Of a stretch of DNA of 21,069 bases, positions 1-6,230 are shown piece after piece (position 1 is the stretch's first letter; each line of letters opens with the position of its first letter). This stretch comes from a virus, in the IMG/VR virus record IMGVR_UViG_3300042351_000223, positions 1 to 21,069 of that record; one strand, given 5' to 3'. The position numbers and the translations under genes are program-made. The notes beneath the pieces were generated by a model. That model saw only the letters and a list, made by a program, of their open reading frames with translations, was not told the origin of the DNA and ran no database searches.

Positions 1-19
1 GTTTTGGGTAGGGAGTCAT
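1..19 (-). CDS. Start of next gene, cut by window edge (possibly small terminase)
   Basis: An ATG at 19-17 follows the HNH stop (TGA, 31-29) by nine bases and opens a frame that reads M-T-P-Y-P-K before the window ends. Position suggests a terminase small subunit, because short HNH proteins commonly sit directly before terminase genes in tailed phages. Only six codons are visible, so the identity rests on gene order alone. Confidence 0.3.
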
Positions 20-28
20 TTTACTTTT

Positions 29-325
29 TCACAGCCCCCCCATTCCGAGGATTTTATTTTCCTCTTCAGGCCATCCATCCAAACCGATTCGCGGTTTAGG
101 CTTGAACCCCATATCATCAAGTGTTTTGATGTGATGGCATTCCTTACAGAGCATTTGGAGGTTGGTCGGATCGTTATCGCCACCCTTTGACAAGGGCATG
201 ATGTGATCCAACTCCTCTCCTAGCCTGACTATTCCCTTGGCTTGGCAATGCGTACATAGCGGAGACTCCATCATTCTGAGATGACGAACCTTCTGAAGCC
301 GCCATCCGCTTATGCGTTTAGAGAT
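29..325 (-). CDS. HNH endonuclease, terminase-adjacent type, probable AUC start
   Basis: Small HNH nuclease. With the start proposed here (98 aa) the zinc ligands are C24/C27 (LCTHC) and C60/C63 (CKECHH), and the HNH core is D40-H41 with N55 and H64. Such proteins next to terminase genes assist DNA packaging or cleavage in several phages. The first ATG is at 274, but the family's N-terminal block (SKRISGWRLQKVRHLR) is encoded upstream in the same frame. No ATG, GTG or TTG lies between 274 and the in-frame stop at 358-356. A strong GGAGG (337-333) sits 7 nt before an ATC codon at 325-323, which would give an I/M-S-K-R-I-S-G-W start. If only canonical starts are allowed, the gene is 29-274 and lacks that block. 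Nuclease identity is firm; the start is inferred. Confidence 0.85.
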   Translation of the reverse strand: MSKRISGWRLQKVRHLRMMESPLCTHCQAKGIVRLGEELDHIMPLSKGGDNDPTNLQMLCKECHHIKTLDDMGFKPKPRIGLDGWPEEENKILGMGGL

Positions 326-337
326 GATGAAACCTCC
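323..337 (-). promoter_or_regulatory. Strong Shine-Dalgarno before a non-AUG (AUC) start
   Basis: On the minus strand GGAGG occupies 337-333, followed by 7 nt and ATC at 325-323 in the HNH frame. It is among the strongest SDs in the window yet has no canonical start codon at the right spacing in this frame. This is what decides the proposed HNH start. Confidence 0.5.
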
Positions 338-385
338 GCAAAGATAGTGGTCAACTTATGCGTATGCGCTCTTGACGATTGCATT

Positions 386-757
386 CTAGATCACTTCCAC
401 ATAACTTTGCAACTGTTTTCTACCACTACTTACATAATTTTTTAATGTATGTAGGTTGATATCTAATATTTTGCATACTTTAGTTGGCGATGTGTTCTCA
501 ACATAGAACCATTTGATTGCGATTCTATTCACATTGGACAGATGACGCATTGCCCCCTCAAGTAGCTCGGCATCAGGCAAATCAAGGGAAAAGCTGTTCG
601 GATTGCCATTCCATACTTCTGTCGGACGATACCAACGGAACATTGGATGTACTGACCCATAGCCCCTGCGAGGTCGGACATACACAGACCAATTCTTTAG
701 TCTTGCATCTATCTTGTGCTCACCCTCTTGTAGGGCAAAGAAGTCAACATAATCCAT
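386..757 (-). CDS. Q-like late regulator with C-terminal HTH
   Basis: A 123-aa basic protein. The N-terminal part has the RLKNWSVYVRPRRGYGS and FRWYRP motifs that I associate with short antitermination/late-regulator proteins of proteobacterial phages. The C-terminal third (about residues 75-120) looks like sigma-70 region 4 or a Q-type helix-turn-helix (VCKILDINLHTLKNYVSSGR). The ATG at 757 begins eight bases after the TET/JBP stop; the open frame extends upstream into that gene but lacks a better start. Its place after the nin-like genes and before HNH/terminase is where lambda-like phages carry Q, so it probably switches on late genes. It could instead be a RinA/ArpU-type activator. I recognise the family by pattern only. 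Confidence 0.6.
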   Translation of the reverse strand: MDYVDFFALQEGEHKIDARLKNWSVYVRPRRGYGSVHPMFRWYRPTEVWNGNPNSFSLDLPDAELLEGAMRHLSNVNRIAIKWFYVENTSPTKVCKILDINLHTLKNYVSSGRKQLQSYVEVI

Positions 758-764
758 CTTTAGC

Positions 765-1562
765 CTATTGTTTCCAATGGTTGGCAAATGCTTTGAGTGG
801 ATAGAAGACCAAAGAGTTCCTGTATCCACCTTCTATTATCGGATGGATTGGTGTTACTCCATGCACATTACGCCATGCAGGATACACCAACATTGAATTG
901 TCCCTGCTGTCAACAGTTGCCCCATAGTCAGGAACAGTTGTATTGCCGCCTCTAGCGTTCTTCTTCTTGGCAATAATCACATTGACGCATCCTTCTAGAT
1001 TAGCGGCATCTCTGTGGAAAGGTGCGGAGATATTGAAGTTGCTGATACTTGATGTGAACAACTCTCCAAAGCGGAATTCAGGCGGGACTTGTTCTGTGAT
1101 GATTCTTTTCTGCGTTTCATAAAGCTCAGGAGCGATCTCTTGCATGAGCTTCTCAGATTCTTTGCATAGCAGGAGCATGGCTTTGACAAATGTCTGCGCT
1201 GACTTAACCTGATGTACGCTAGAGATCGCAGGATACACCCTCTTCATATGTGGCTTGGGTGCTATTGATCCAAGTATTGTGCTGTATTGCCGAATGATCT
1301 GGTACTTGTTCTTGCCATTCTCATCTTGACCCATTGGCTTCTTCCTGTCCATGAAAGACTTTGGCACTCTCTCAGATAGGAATTCAGCATTGGCAACATC
1401 AGCAAGCTGTTTGACACGCCCTGTCATCTCTTTGATGTAGAAGCCAACAATCTTATCGTCTGACAGAAATATTGTGTCCTCTGTGACATTTGGCTCAATA
1501 TCACCGCATACATCGCCAATCTTTATGCTGTGCTTGACCTGTTTGAGTTCCACATAGTTCAT
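765..1562 (-). CDS. TET/JBP-family 2-oxoglutarate/Fe(II) DNA base dioxygenase
   Basis: A 265-aa protein whose C-terminal half carries the double-stranded beta-helix signature of the TET/JBP family: H183-x-D185 (FHRDAANLEG) and H234 (NVHGVTPI) bind Fe(II), and R248 (GYRNSLVFYPL) would bind 2-oxoglutarate. Family enzymes oxidise the 5-methyl group of 5-methylcytosine or thymine in DNA, and phage members act before glycosylation of the resulting hydroxymethyl base. Residues 1-150 are a helical and mixed N-terminal region I cannot assign. The ATG overlaps the glycosyltransferase stop (ATGA), so the two are translationally coupled. All visible catalytic residues are intact. Substrate is open: no methyltransferase gene is in the window, so the mark may come from elsewhere in the phage, from the host, or the target may be thymine. 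Confidence 0.85.
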   Translation of the reverse strand: MNYVELKQVKHSIKIGDVCGDIEPNVTEDTIFLSDDKIVGFYIKEMTGRVKQLADVANAEFLSERVPKSFMDRKKPMGQDENGKNKYQIIRQYSTILGSIAPKPHMKRVYPAISSVHQVKSAQTFVKAMLLLCKESEKLMQEIAPELYETQKRIITEQVPPEFRFGELFTSSISNFNISAPFHRDAANLEGCVNVIIAKKKNARGGNTTVPDYGATVDSRDNSMLVYPAWRNVHGVTPIHPIIEGGYRNSLVFYPLKAFANHWKQ

Positions 1563-2287
1563 AACTGTTCTTTCACAACATTCTTGGCCATTTGAATCTC
1601 TGTGTATTTAGATTTTCTATTCTCATTGATAGAAAAAATATCGGGATATAACTTACAAAGCATCAGAGAGGCTTGTCTTTCAAGGGTTGCTCTATCTGCG
1701 ATCTCTTGCATACCGCCTTTATTGGTGTAGTTGTTTGTCAGGCAAGATATGAAATTGAAACGCGCAATATTTCCCATGTGCTTATAAAACTTTACGCTTC
1801 TCTCATAGTCCGTCTTTGTTTTCAATTGGCACAGAACCCTATGGTCTTTGGTTGATTTGAAGCCAAAAAGATTAGCAACAATGTATGTTGCACCTATATC
1901 GATTGTCTTGCTCATAAAAAATTTGTTTGAGCTTGGATAGACACCAAAAGAATTGATTTGTTTATTATTGCAATAATTTGTTATGAATCCAAACAGCTTC
2001 TTCAAATCCTTTGTCATCAAAGACTGTATCTGCTTGATGTCATCTTCAATGACAATTACAAAAACTCCGACATCGAAATAATTTTGAATGTAATTAAATT
2101 TATCAGTTGCGTTATCTGTTTGGCACATAACAAGGTTGTACTCTGGGCAAATTTGCTTATAAAGAGCCATATCTTGCTCATCGCTTATGAATAAATAAAT
2201 ATCTTTCTTATCGAAATCAGATAGCAAACTCAAAGTAAGTTTGTTTATTGAATCTGATCTCCGATGAGTTGGTATTGCAATCTTCAT
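1559..2287 (-). CDS. TET-associated glycosyltransferase (TAGT-like)
   Basis: A 242-aa GT-A-like glycosyltransferase predicted to add a sugar or similar group to hydroxymethylated bases in DNA. The N-terminus MKIAIPTHRRSDSI fits the first strand and nucleotide loop of GT-A folds. E81-D82-D83 in VIVIEDDI is the expected DxD-like metal site. The C-terminal block around 158-200 (KTDYERSVKFY, ARFNFISC, NKGGMQEIADRA) is the pattern I associate with the TET-associated glycosyltransferase family. It sits between the HAD-kinase and the TET/JBP gene, overlapping both by ATGA junctions, which matches the predicted order of activated donor, transfer and base oxidation. DNA here is clearly AT-richer than in flanking phage genes. 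The donor cannot be read from sequence. Confidence 0.8.
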   Translation of the reverse strand: MKIAIPTHRRSDSINKLTLSLLSDFDKKDIYLFISDEQDMALYKQICPEYNLVMCQTDNATDKFNYIQNYFDVGVFVIVIEDDIKQIQSLMTKDLKKLFGFITNYCNNKQINSFGVYPSSNKFFMSKTIDIGATYIVANLFGFKSTKDHRVLCQLKTKTDYERSVKFYKHMGNIARFNFISCLTNNYTNKGGMQEIADRATLERQASLMLCKLYPDIFSINENRKSKYTEIQMAKNVVKEQL

Positions 2288-3222
2288 ATCAAATCCGTCA
2301 TGTTGTTAACAACAGAAATGTATTTGCTGTTGTATTTGCAAACCCGCAATCCTTCTGCAATGGCATATCTGATTACATCTTGGCCATACTTATCTGAAAT
2401 TATTTTTGCCTGTGAATAACTTTGCTCGTATGCAAGCAAACTGAAAAAAGCCTTCCCTGCATCCGTCAGATAGCTTCCAAAAATACCTTTGTAGTTCGGA
2501 TCGATGCAAAATAATTTATTGTCTTGGACAAGAATATTAGTTGTTGAAAGATCGCCATGAAAGAAAGATGATTCATGTTCTTCTAACCCATCAATGATGG
2601 TCTGCACTTTGGCTGTCGCGTATTCAATTCTTGGCAAATTCCGTTTGTAGCTGTCAAAAGAATAATTTTTAATTGATTTATTCTTGTACGACTCAATCAA
2701 ATCAATAATTTCATGCGCTGTTGGCTTCTTGTGTTCTTTCACTCTTTCAAGAATGATCATCTCATCGTTGCAGAATAATATTCTCGGTGTCTGCACGATG
2801 CTATCTGCCGCCTGATACCAAGCGTATTCCAATTCTGCGTTTTTTGTTTTCTTGATTACTGTGCTGTCTGTGAAGATTAGCTTATTTTTTGTGAAAGGAC
2901 TCAATAGGCTTGTAAAATCAGCGTCTTGGCTTACAGTCATGTCATCAATGTAGATCGCGCCATATTCTTTGTTGAAAGAAATGCAATCATGCGGAACATT
3001 GTGCAAATTGAGCCAAGTTTGAATATCTTTATGATATTTTTCAATCTTTTGACTCTCTGACAAACCGAATCTTGAGCCACGCGCTGTCACAATTTTGATT
3101 GTTGGATTGATTGTGCTTTTCAAATCCTGCAAGCGTTTTATCAACGCAAGATTAGGCATCCTGTCCATGATGCGCGTATTTCCAATTGCCAATGTCCCAT
3201 CAAAATCAACAACAACGATCAT
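2284..3222 (-). CDS. Fused HAD phosphatase and APH/choline-kinase-like kinase
   Basis: A 312-aa two-domain protein. Residues 1-110 are a small HAD phosphatase: D6-F-D-G-T10 (motif I), T46 in IVTAR (motif II) and Y-I-D93-D94 (motif IV). Residues 115-312 form a compact aminoglycoside-phosphotransferase/choline-kinase fold: a hinge-like MIILERV segment, catalytic loop H222-G-D224 with N229, and I-D241-P as the metal-binding DFG equivalent. The family phosphorylates small hydroxyl compounds (sugars, amino sugars, choline, ethanolamine). The HAD part, with WLNLHNVPHD and AIYIDD, resembles small HAD proteins of capsule loci as I remember them. The gene overlaps both neighbours by ATGA. I infer that it prepares a phosphorylated substrate for the nucleotidyltransferase encoded just upstream. 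The substrate is unknown. Confidence 0.75.
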   Translation of the reverse strand: MIVVVDFDGTLAIGNTRIMDRMPNLALIKRLQDLKSTINPTIKIVTARGSRFGLSESQKIEKYHKDIQTWLNLHNVPHDCISFNKEYGAIYIDDMTVSQDADFTSLLSPFTKNKLIFTDSTVIKKTKNAELEYAWYQAADSIVQTPRILFCNDEMIILERVKEHKKPTAHEIIDLIESYKNKSIKNYSFDSYKRNLPRIEYATAKVQTIIDGLEEHESSFFHGDLSTTNILVQDNKLFCIDPNYKGIFGSYLTDAGKAFFSLLAYEQSYSQAKIISDKYGQDVIRYAIAEGLRVCKYNSKYISVVNNMTDLI

Positions 3223-3740
3223 AGTGCCTCGTAATAATCTTCCACATCACCTAATTTGATAAATGTGTTTTCTTGGATAACTTTCGCGCCAATCATTCCT
3301 GATGCCAAACTGTTCACATCTCTCATGTTGTCTAATAAATTAGACATGGATTTGACGAAATAAATTCCACTACATTTATTTTTTGAAATGTTGTCTTTTT
3401 CATTCACAGCAATCAATCTTGAATCCTCAATCAGAATTGAGCCGTATTTAGGCTTCTCGCTATTGAAGAAAAATAGTGTGTCGCCATCAAAATTCAATTC
3501 TGGCAAACCAAACGGGATGATGTCACAGTCAACAATCAAGCAATCTTGCTCATGCGCTATTTCTGTCAGCGTATCTTTCCTGCTGTTTGTTTTTGCGTTA
3601 CCTAGCAGATTTGCATAAGGGAAAATCTTAAAGATATGCTCAATGATGCGTTTGTCCCTGTAATAAATAAATTGTTTATCAACAGGACTGATTTCCTTCA
3701 TCCTTGTGCCAGAGCCGCCAATGGTTACAAAGATTTTCAT
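3219..3740 (-). CDS. Short sugar/alcohol-phosphate nucleotidyltransferase
   Basis: A 173-aa protein with the signature loop of nucleotidyltransferases, G8-G-S-G-T-R-M14, then K22 and D71-C-D73 (metal-site region), SGIYF near 124-128 and a C-terminal GDVEDYYEAL. The family joins NTP and sugar-1-phosphate, or phosphocholine-type substrates, to form an NDP donor. At 173 aa it is well below the 230-300 aa usual for the family, so it is a minimal form without the usual C-terminal extension. Its ATG begins one base after the ParB-like stop, and its stop overlaps the HAD-kinase start (ATGA). Paired with an APH-type kinase it recalls AmgK-MurU and capsule activation pairs. Function is inferred from motifs and context. 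Confidence 0.75.
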   Translation of the reverse strand: MKIFVTIGGSGTRMKEISPVDKQFIYYRDKRIIEHIFKIFPYANLLGNAKTNSRKDTLTEIAHEQDCLIVDCDIIPFGLPELNFDGDTLFFFNSEKPKYGSILIEDSRLIAVNEKDNISKNKCSGIYFVKSMSNLLDNMRDVNSLASGMIGAKVIQENTFIKLGDVEDYYEAL

Positions 3741-3741
3741 T

Positions 3742-4347
3742 TCAAACTTTATCTTTTTGTTTCCGCAGGAAATCTAAGATCATGTACCCGACATAAGCGT
3801 TCTGACCACGCCAATATTTGACCAGTTCTTGCGCCTCTGAATAGTGTTCAGGCTCAAATTCAATTTGTATTGCCTTTCTGACACCATCAGCCATGTCTTG
3901 AATCTTGTCATCAACATCCTCGTCATCAAGGACAGAATAATCAATTGCGCTTTTAGCCAGTTCTGATTCATCAAAACCGAGCAATTCAATTTCAAAGTCA
4001 CAATTTTTCAATTCTTCAATTTCAAGGCCAAGGATATCCATGTCCCACCCTGCATTCAGAGCCAATTTGTTGTCAGCAATGACATAGGCCTTTTTCTGAG
4101 TTGCTGTCAGATGTGAAATTTCAATAGTCGGAACGCTTTCCAACTTCAACAATCTTGCCGCCATTACCCGCCCATGCCCTGCCAAGATGCCATTCTCTCC
4201 ATCCAATAGGACAGGATTCGTGAACCCGAACTCACGGATACTTGCGGCTAATTGTGCAATCTGCGATTCAGAGTGTGTGCGGCTGTTGAGTGCATAGGGA
4301 ATCAACTGTTCAGTTGCCTTATATTTGATTGCCAATTTGTTTGTCAT
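3742..4347 (-). CDS. ParB/sulfiredoxin-fold protein without a methyltransferase domain
   Basis: A 201-aa protein with a ParB-N-like domain at residues 10-100: LIPYALNSRTHSESQIAQL, G57-H-G-R60 (nucleotide-binding loop) and ADNKLAL. In phages this domain is usually fused to a DNA methyltransferase. Here the methyltransferase is absent and is replaced by an acidic linker (D141-D147) and a short C-terminal segment with YWRGQNAYVGYMI. It is first in the modification operon, directly behind the predicted promoter at 4372-4400, with an SD (AGAAGG) 6 nt before the ATG. The family includes DNA-binding and NTP-using members, so it may guide the modification enzymes to DNA or act as an enzyme itself. 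ParB-like proteins next to TET/JBP genes are a known association. Its exact role is unknown. Confidence 0.75.
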   Translation of the reverse strand: MTNKLAIKYKATEQLIPYALNSRTHSESQIAQLAASIREFGFTNPVLLDGENGILAGHGRVMAARLLKLESVPTIEISHLTATQKKAYVIADNKLALNAGWDMDILGLEIEELKNCDFEIELLGFDESELAKSAIDYSVLDDEDVDDKIQDMADGVRKAIQIEFEPEHYSEAQELVKYWRGQNAYVGYMILDFLRKQKDKV

Positions 4348-4371
4348 ATACGCCTTCTGATTAGATAAGGA

Positions 4372-4400
4372 ATCTTAGCATATACCTTATATATTCCCAA
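4372..4400 (-). promoter_or_regulatory. Predicted promoter for the DNA-modification cassette
   Basis: On the minus strand TTGGGA (4400-4395) and TAAGAT (4377-4372) are separated by 17 bp, and the -10 carries an extended TGC just upstream. It lies about 25 bp before the ParB-like ATG, inside the widest gap (4348-4453) of the left gene block. The cassette may therefore be expressed apart from the nin-like genes. Found by eye; no other support. Confidence 0.45.
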
Positions 4401-4453
4401 ACAAGACACCCCCTAATTTTTTTTTCTGTATGCCTTACCACCACCCCCCCCAC

Positions 4454-4801
4454 TCATCGCTCTTTTTCAAAATAATTTTGCAAATCAGGGACTTCAATGT
4501 TGTGAGGCCACAATTGAAGCATCACCAAACGCTGAACAGTCTTGCGGTGAGCCTTCTGCCAGAGTATTTGCCTTTCCTCCTTAGACAAGTTGCTACCTTG
4601 GTCGATCTCCATGTGGCATCTGTAGCAAAGGCTTGCAATCAGGTTGTCATCAGCTTTGATAGAACGCCCTTTGCCGCCTCCAAAATTAGTATGTGCCGCA
4701 ACTACAGTTCCGTCATCAGCACCACAATTCTGACAAGCAATTTCTCTTGCATTGCGGAGCAAAGTGGTGCTACGGATGTATTGATGTTTAGGGAATTTCA
4801 T
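4454..4801 (-). CDS. YbcO-like HNH nuclease (DUF1364 type)
   Basis: A 115-aa protein with C23-x2-C26 (ACQNCG), H37 (AAHTNF), N53 and C59-x2-C62-H63 (LCYRCHMEID). This matches the compact zinc-bound HNH nuclease of the YbcO/DUF1364 family found in nin regions of lambdoid phages, where it sits beside NinB and is thought to act in recombination or resolution. The ATG overlaps the preceding gene's stop (ATGA). The C-terminal 40 residues are helical and basic. A second reading, as a general HNH restriction-like nuclease, is less likely given the neighbours. A large open frame on the opposite strand here is a shadow. Confidence 0.75.
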   Translation of the reverse strand: MKFPKHQYIRSTTLLRNAREIACQNCGADDGTVVAAHTNFGGGKGRSIKADDNLIASLCYRCHMEIDQGSNLSKEERQILWQKAHRKTVQRLVMLQLWPHNIEVPDLQNYFEKER

Positions 4802-5256
4802 GCTATTTCAACAACTTTGTCGTTCCTAGATTTAATGTAGTTTTTGGTTTTCTGAATCATTTTTTCAAAATCGCATCTAGGAATACTTGCCTGTTGAAGA
4901 TCGGCATATTCAAGCAAATCTCTAATCGCCTGAATCCCGATTCCACTCAGTCCCATTTTTTTTGTTTTCTCATAGCGTATTGCCGCCTCATGCAAAGCTG
5001 TCTGAGCTAAATTACAACTTTGTAATGCTTCGTTTCCTATGCCATTGCTTGCCATCATCTCAGTTAGATTCAAAACATCCACCAGAGTACGCCAATCCTG
5101 AACAGTACCCATTCCGCGAATCATAGCGTCCAAAGCCGTCAGTTCTGATAAACGCAATTTGTTCAAATCTTTTCGCTCAATAAATGCGACACCTGTGATG
5201 GCGTGTTCAATTGGGTTAACTAATCCCCAATGCTTTCTTTTTGTTTTCTTTCGCAT
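4798..5256 (-). CDS. Conserved phage protein of unknown function, helical
   Basis: A 152-aa protein, strongly basic at the N-terminus (MRKKTKRKHWG), then predicted to be nearly all helical (LRLSELTALDAMIRGMG, ALHEAAIRYEK, AIRDLLEYADLQ). I recall similar proteins of this length in the replication/nin regions of Burkholderiales phages, but no function. It lies between the small membrane protein gene and the HNH nuclease gene and is coupled to the latter by ATGA. The N-terminus follows an AAAGAAAAAC purine tract, a weak ribosome site. No catalytic motif is visible. Confidence 0.65.
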   Translation of the reverse strand: MRKKTKRKHWGLVNPIEHAITGVAFIERKDLNKLRLSELTALDAMIRGMGTVQDWRTLVDVLNLTEMMASNGIGNEALQSCNLAQTALHEAAIRYEKTKKMGLSGIGIQAIRDLLEYADLQQASIPRCDFEKMIQKTKNYIKSRNDKVVEIA

Positions 5257-5259
5257 GAT

Positions 5260-5421
5260 TTAATTGTTTTTCTTTGAAGCATTGACCATCCCAAAAACTA
5301 CAAATCCAAACAAGATCAATCCAAAACGCGCAAATTCACTCCACTCAGATGGGTCATATTGCCAATTGATAAATGCCGCAAAAAAATAAGATACGCCAAA
5401 AGATATTGCAAGACTCTTCAT
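5260..5421 (-). CDS. Small two-helix membrane protein
   Basis: A 53-aa ORF (MKSLAISFGVSYFF...NASKKNN). Two hydrophobic stretches, about residues 4-18 and 33-47, are separated by a polar loop (NWQYDPSEWSEF), and it ends with a lysine-rich tail. The ATG overlaps the stop of the RHH gene (ATGA), and it fills the otherwise empty 5257-5417 gap exactly, which supports it as real. Function is unknown; small inner-membrane proteins in early regions are often host-takeover or exclusion factors, but nothing specific shows here. Confidence 0.6.
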   Translation of the reverse strand: MKSLAISFGVSYFFAAFINWQYDPSEWSEFARFGLILFGFVVFGMVNASKKNN

Positions 5422-5588
5422 TTGATTGCCCTCCATTGTGTTTTTGGCTGTGCATTTTTTGATGAATAAGAATGAATCAAAATATTAAATACTTGCGAGT
5501 AAGTTAATTCAATTCCTAAATCTGCTTCAAGTTGATTTTTTATTTCATCAAATTTTTCTGAGATTGGTAATGTTATTCTTTTAGACAT
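5418..5588 (-). CDS. Ribbon-helix-helix-like small DNA-binding protein
   Basis: A 56-aa protein starting at the ATG 5588 (MSKRITLPISEKFDEIKNQL...). A short N-terminal strand (RITLPIS) followed by two helices with a turn at GIELTYSQV fits the Arc/MetJ ribbon-helix-helix fold, which binds DNA as a dimer. The longer open frame upstream runs inside the preceding gene and is rejected: the ATG at 5588 overlaps that gene's stop, as elsewhere in this block. It could be a local repressor. The C-terminal QPKTQWRAIK is basic. Confidence 0.6.
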   Translation of the reverse strand: MSKRITLPISEKFDEIKNQLEADLGIELTYSQVFNILIHSYSSKNAQPKTQWRAIK

Positions 5589-5811
5589 TACGATCTCCGC
5601 GAGCAATCTCTGCCATATAAAGATCAGCACCCTTCTTAGCAAGATCGTCTAGCACTTCAGCCGTAAAGCATCCGCTAATTTCTGTCTGACCCAATTTAAT
5701 TGAAACGATACTTCTATCAAATGTTGAATCTTCATCTCTGTCAAATTCAATTGCAACATAAACAGGCTCCAAGCCCTCACCAATCGTTGTGTAGTAAGTA
5801 TAGTTATACAT
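5581..5811 (-). CDS. Small hypothetical protein
   Basis: A 76-aa acidic protein (MYNYTYYTTIGEGLEPV...). Two ATGs are possible: 5817, which overlaps the NinB stop, and 5811. AAAGGGG lies 7 nt before 5811 but only one base before 5817, so 5811 is preferred. Predicted as beta strands first (VYVAIEFDRD, IVSIKLGQTEIS) and helices at the end (EVLDDLAKKGADLYMAEIA). I do not recognise it. It lies in the nin-like run between NinB and the RHH protein. Confidence 0.6.
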   Translation of the reverse strand: MYNYTYYTTIGEGLEPVYVAIEFDRDEDSTFDRSIVSIKLGQTEISGCFTAEVLDDLAKKGADLYMAEIARGDRNV

Positions 5812-5813
5812 AA

Positions 5814-6230
5814 TCATTCCCCTTTTGTTGAAAAAATAATTCCGTTGGTTGCACCCCATGCTTCCAACCATTCTATAAATTCGCTTGCATCTTCTTTCGT
5901 GAATTTGCGCGACTGCATCCCAAGCTGAACAATACGCTCTCCGTCTAAACTTTGAACGAGTCGCCCAATCTTGCGATCTGTTTCATTTGCCCATTGGTCA
6001 ATCAATAAGCGTTTGAAATCTTCGGAACTCCATTTGCTTCCGATGTGCTGTGCTTGCTTGGCAACTTCGCCAATCATGGCGTGATATTTTTCTTCTTGGT
6101 CGCGGCTTTTTTTCTCAGGCTTTATTTCAAGGGAAAGTTTTCTTCCCGCTTGCAATGCTGTTTTGACTTTTGGCCATAAAGATTGCATCAAAGATGTTGC
6201 CTGTTCACTTGTTTCAAGGTGATACATCAT
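5814..6230 (-). CDS. ninB: NinB-like recombination protein
   Basis: A 138-aa protein beginning MMYHLETSEQ. The central motif LSLEIKPEKKSRDQEEKYHAMIGEVA and the following DFKRLLIDQWANET match the NinB family (lambda NinB is about 146 aa), which binds single-stranded DNA and acts with Orf-type recombination. The start at 6230 (or 6227) overlaps the preceding gene's stop; a longer open frame to 6419 lies wholly inside that gene and is rejected. It sits between a PD-(D/E)XK nuclease gene and the small RHH block, typical of a nin region. Confidence 0.8.
   Translation of the reverse strand: MMYHLETSEQATSLMQSLWPKVKTALQAGRKLSLEIKPEKKSRDQEEKYHAMIGEVAKQAQHIGSKWSSEDFKRLLIDQWANETDRKIGRLVQSLDGERIVQLGMQSRKFTKEDASEFIEWLEAWGATNGIIFSTKGE

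Noticed and set aside
995-1189. 64-aa minus-strand frame inside the TET/JBP gene
   Set aside because: It covers the Fe-binding region in a different frame and has no pattern of its own.
4405-4425. Plus-strand terminator (CACCCCCTAA followed by T9)
   Set aside because: No matching stem arm upstream and no plus-strand gene ends here.
4430-4840. Open frame on the plus strand, 136 codons
   Set aside because: It lies opposite the YbcO-like HNH gene, whose zinc motifs are clear, and has no protein-like pattern.
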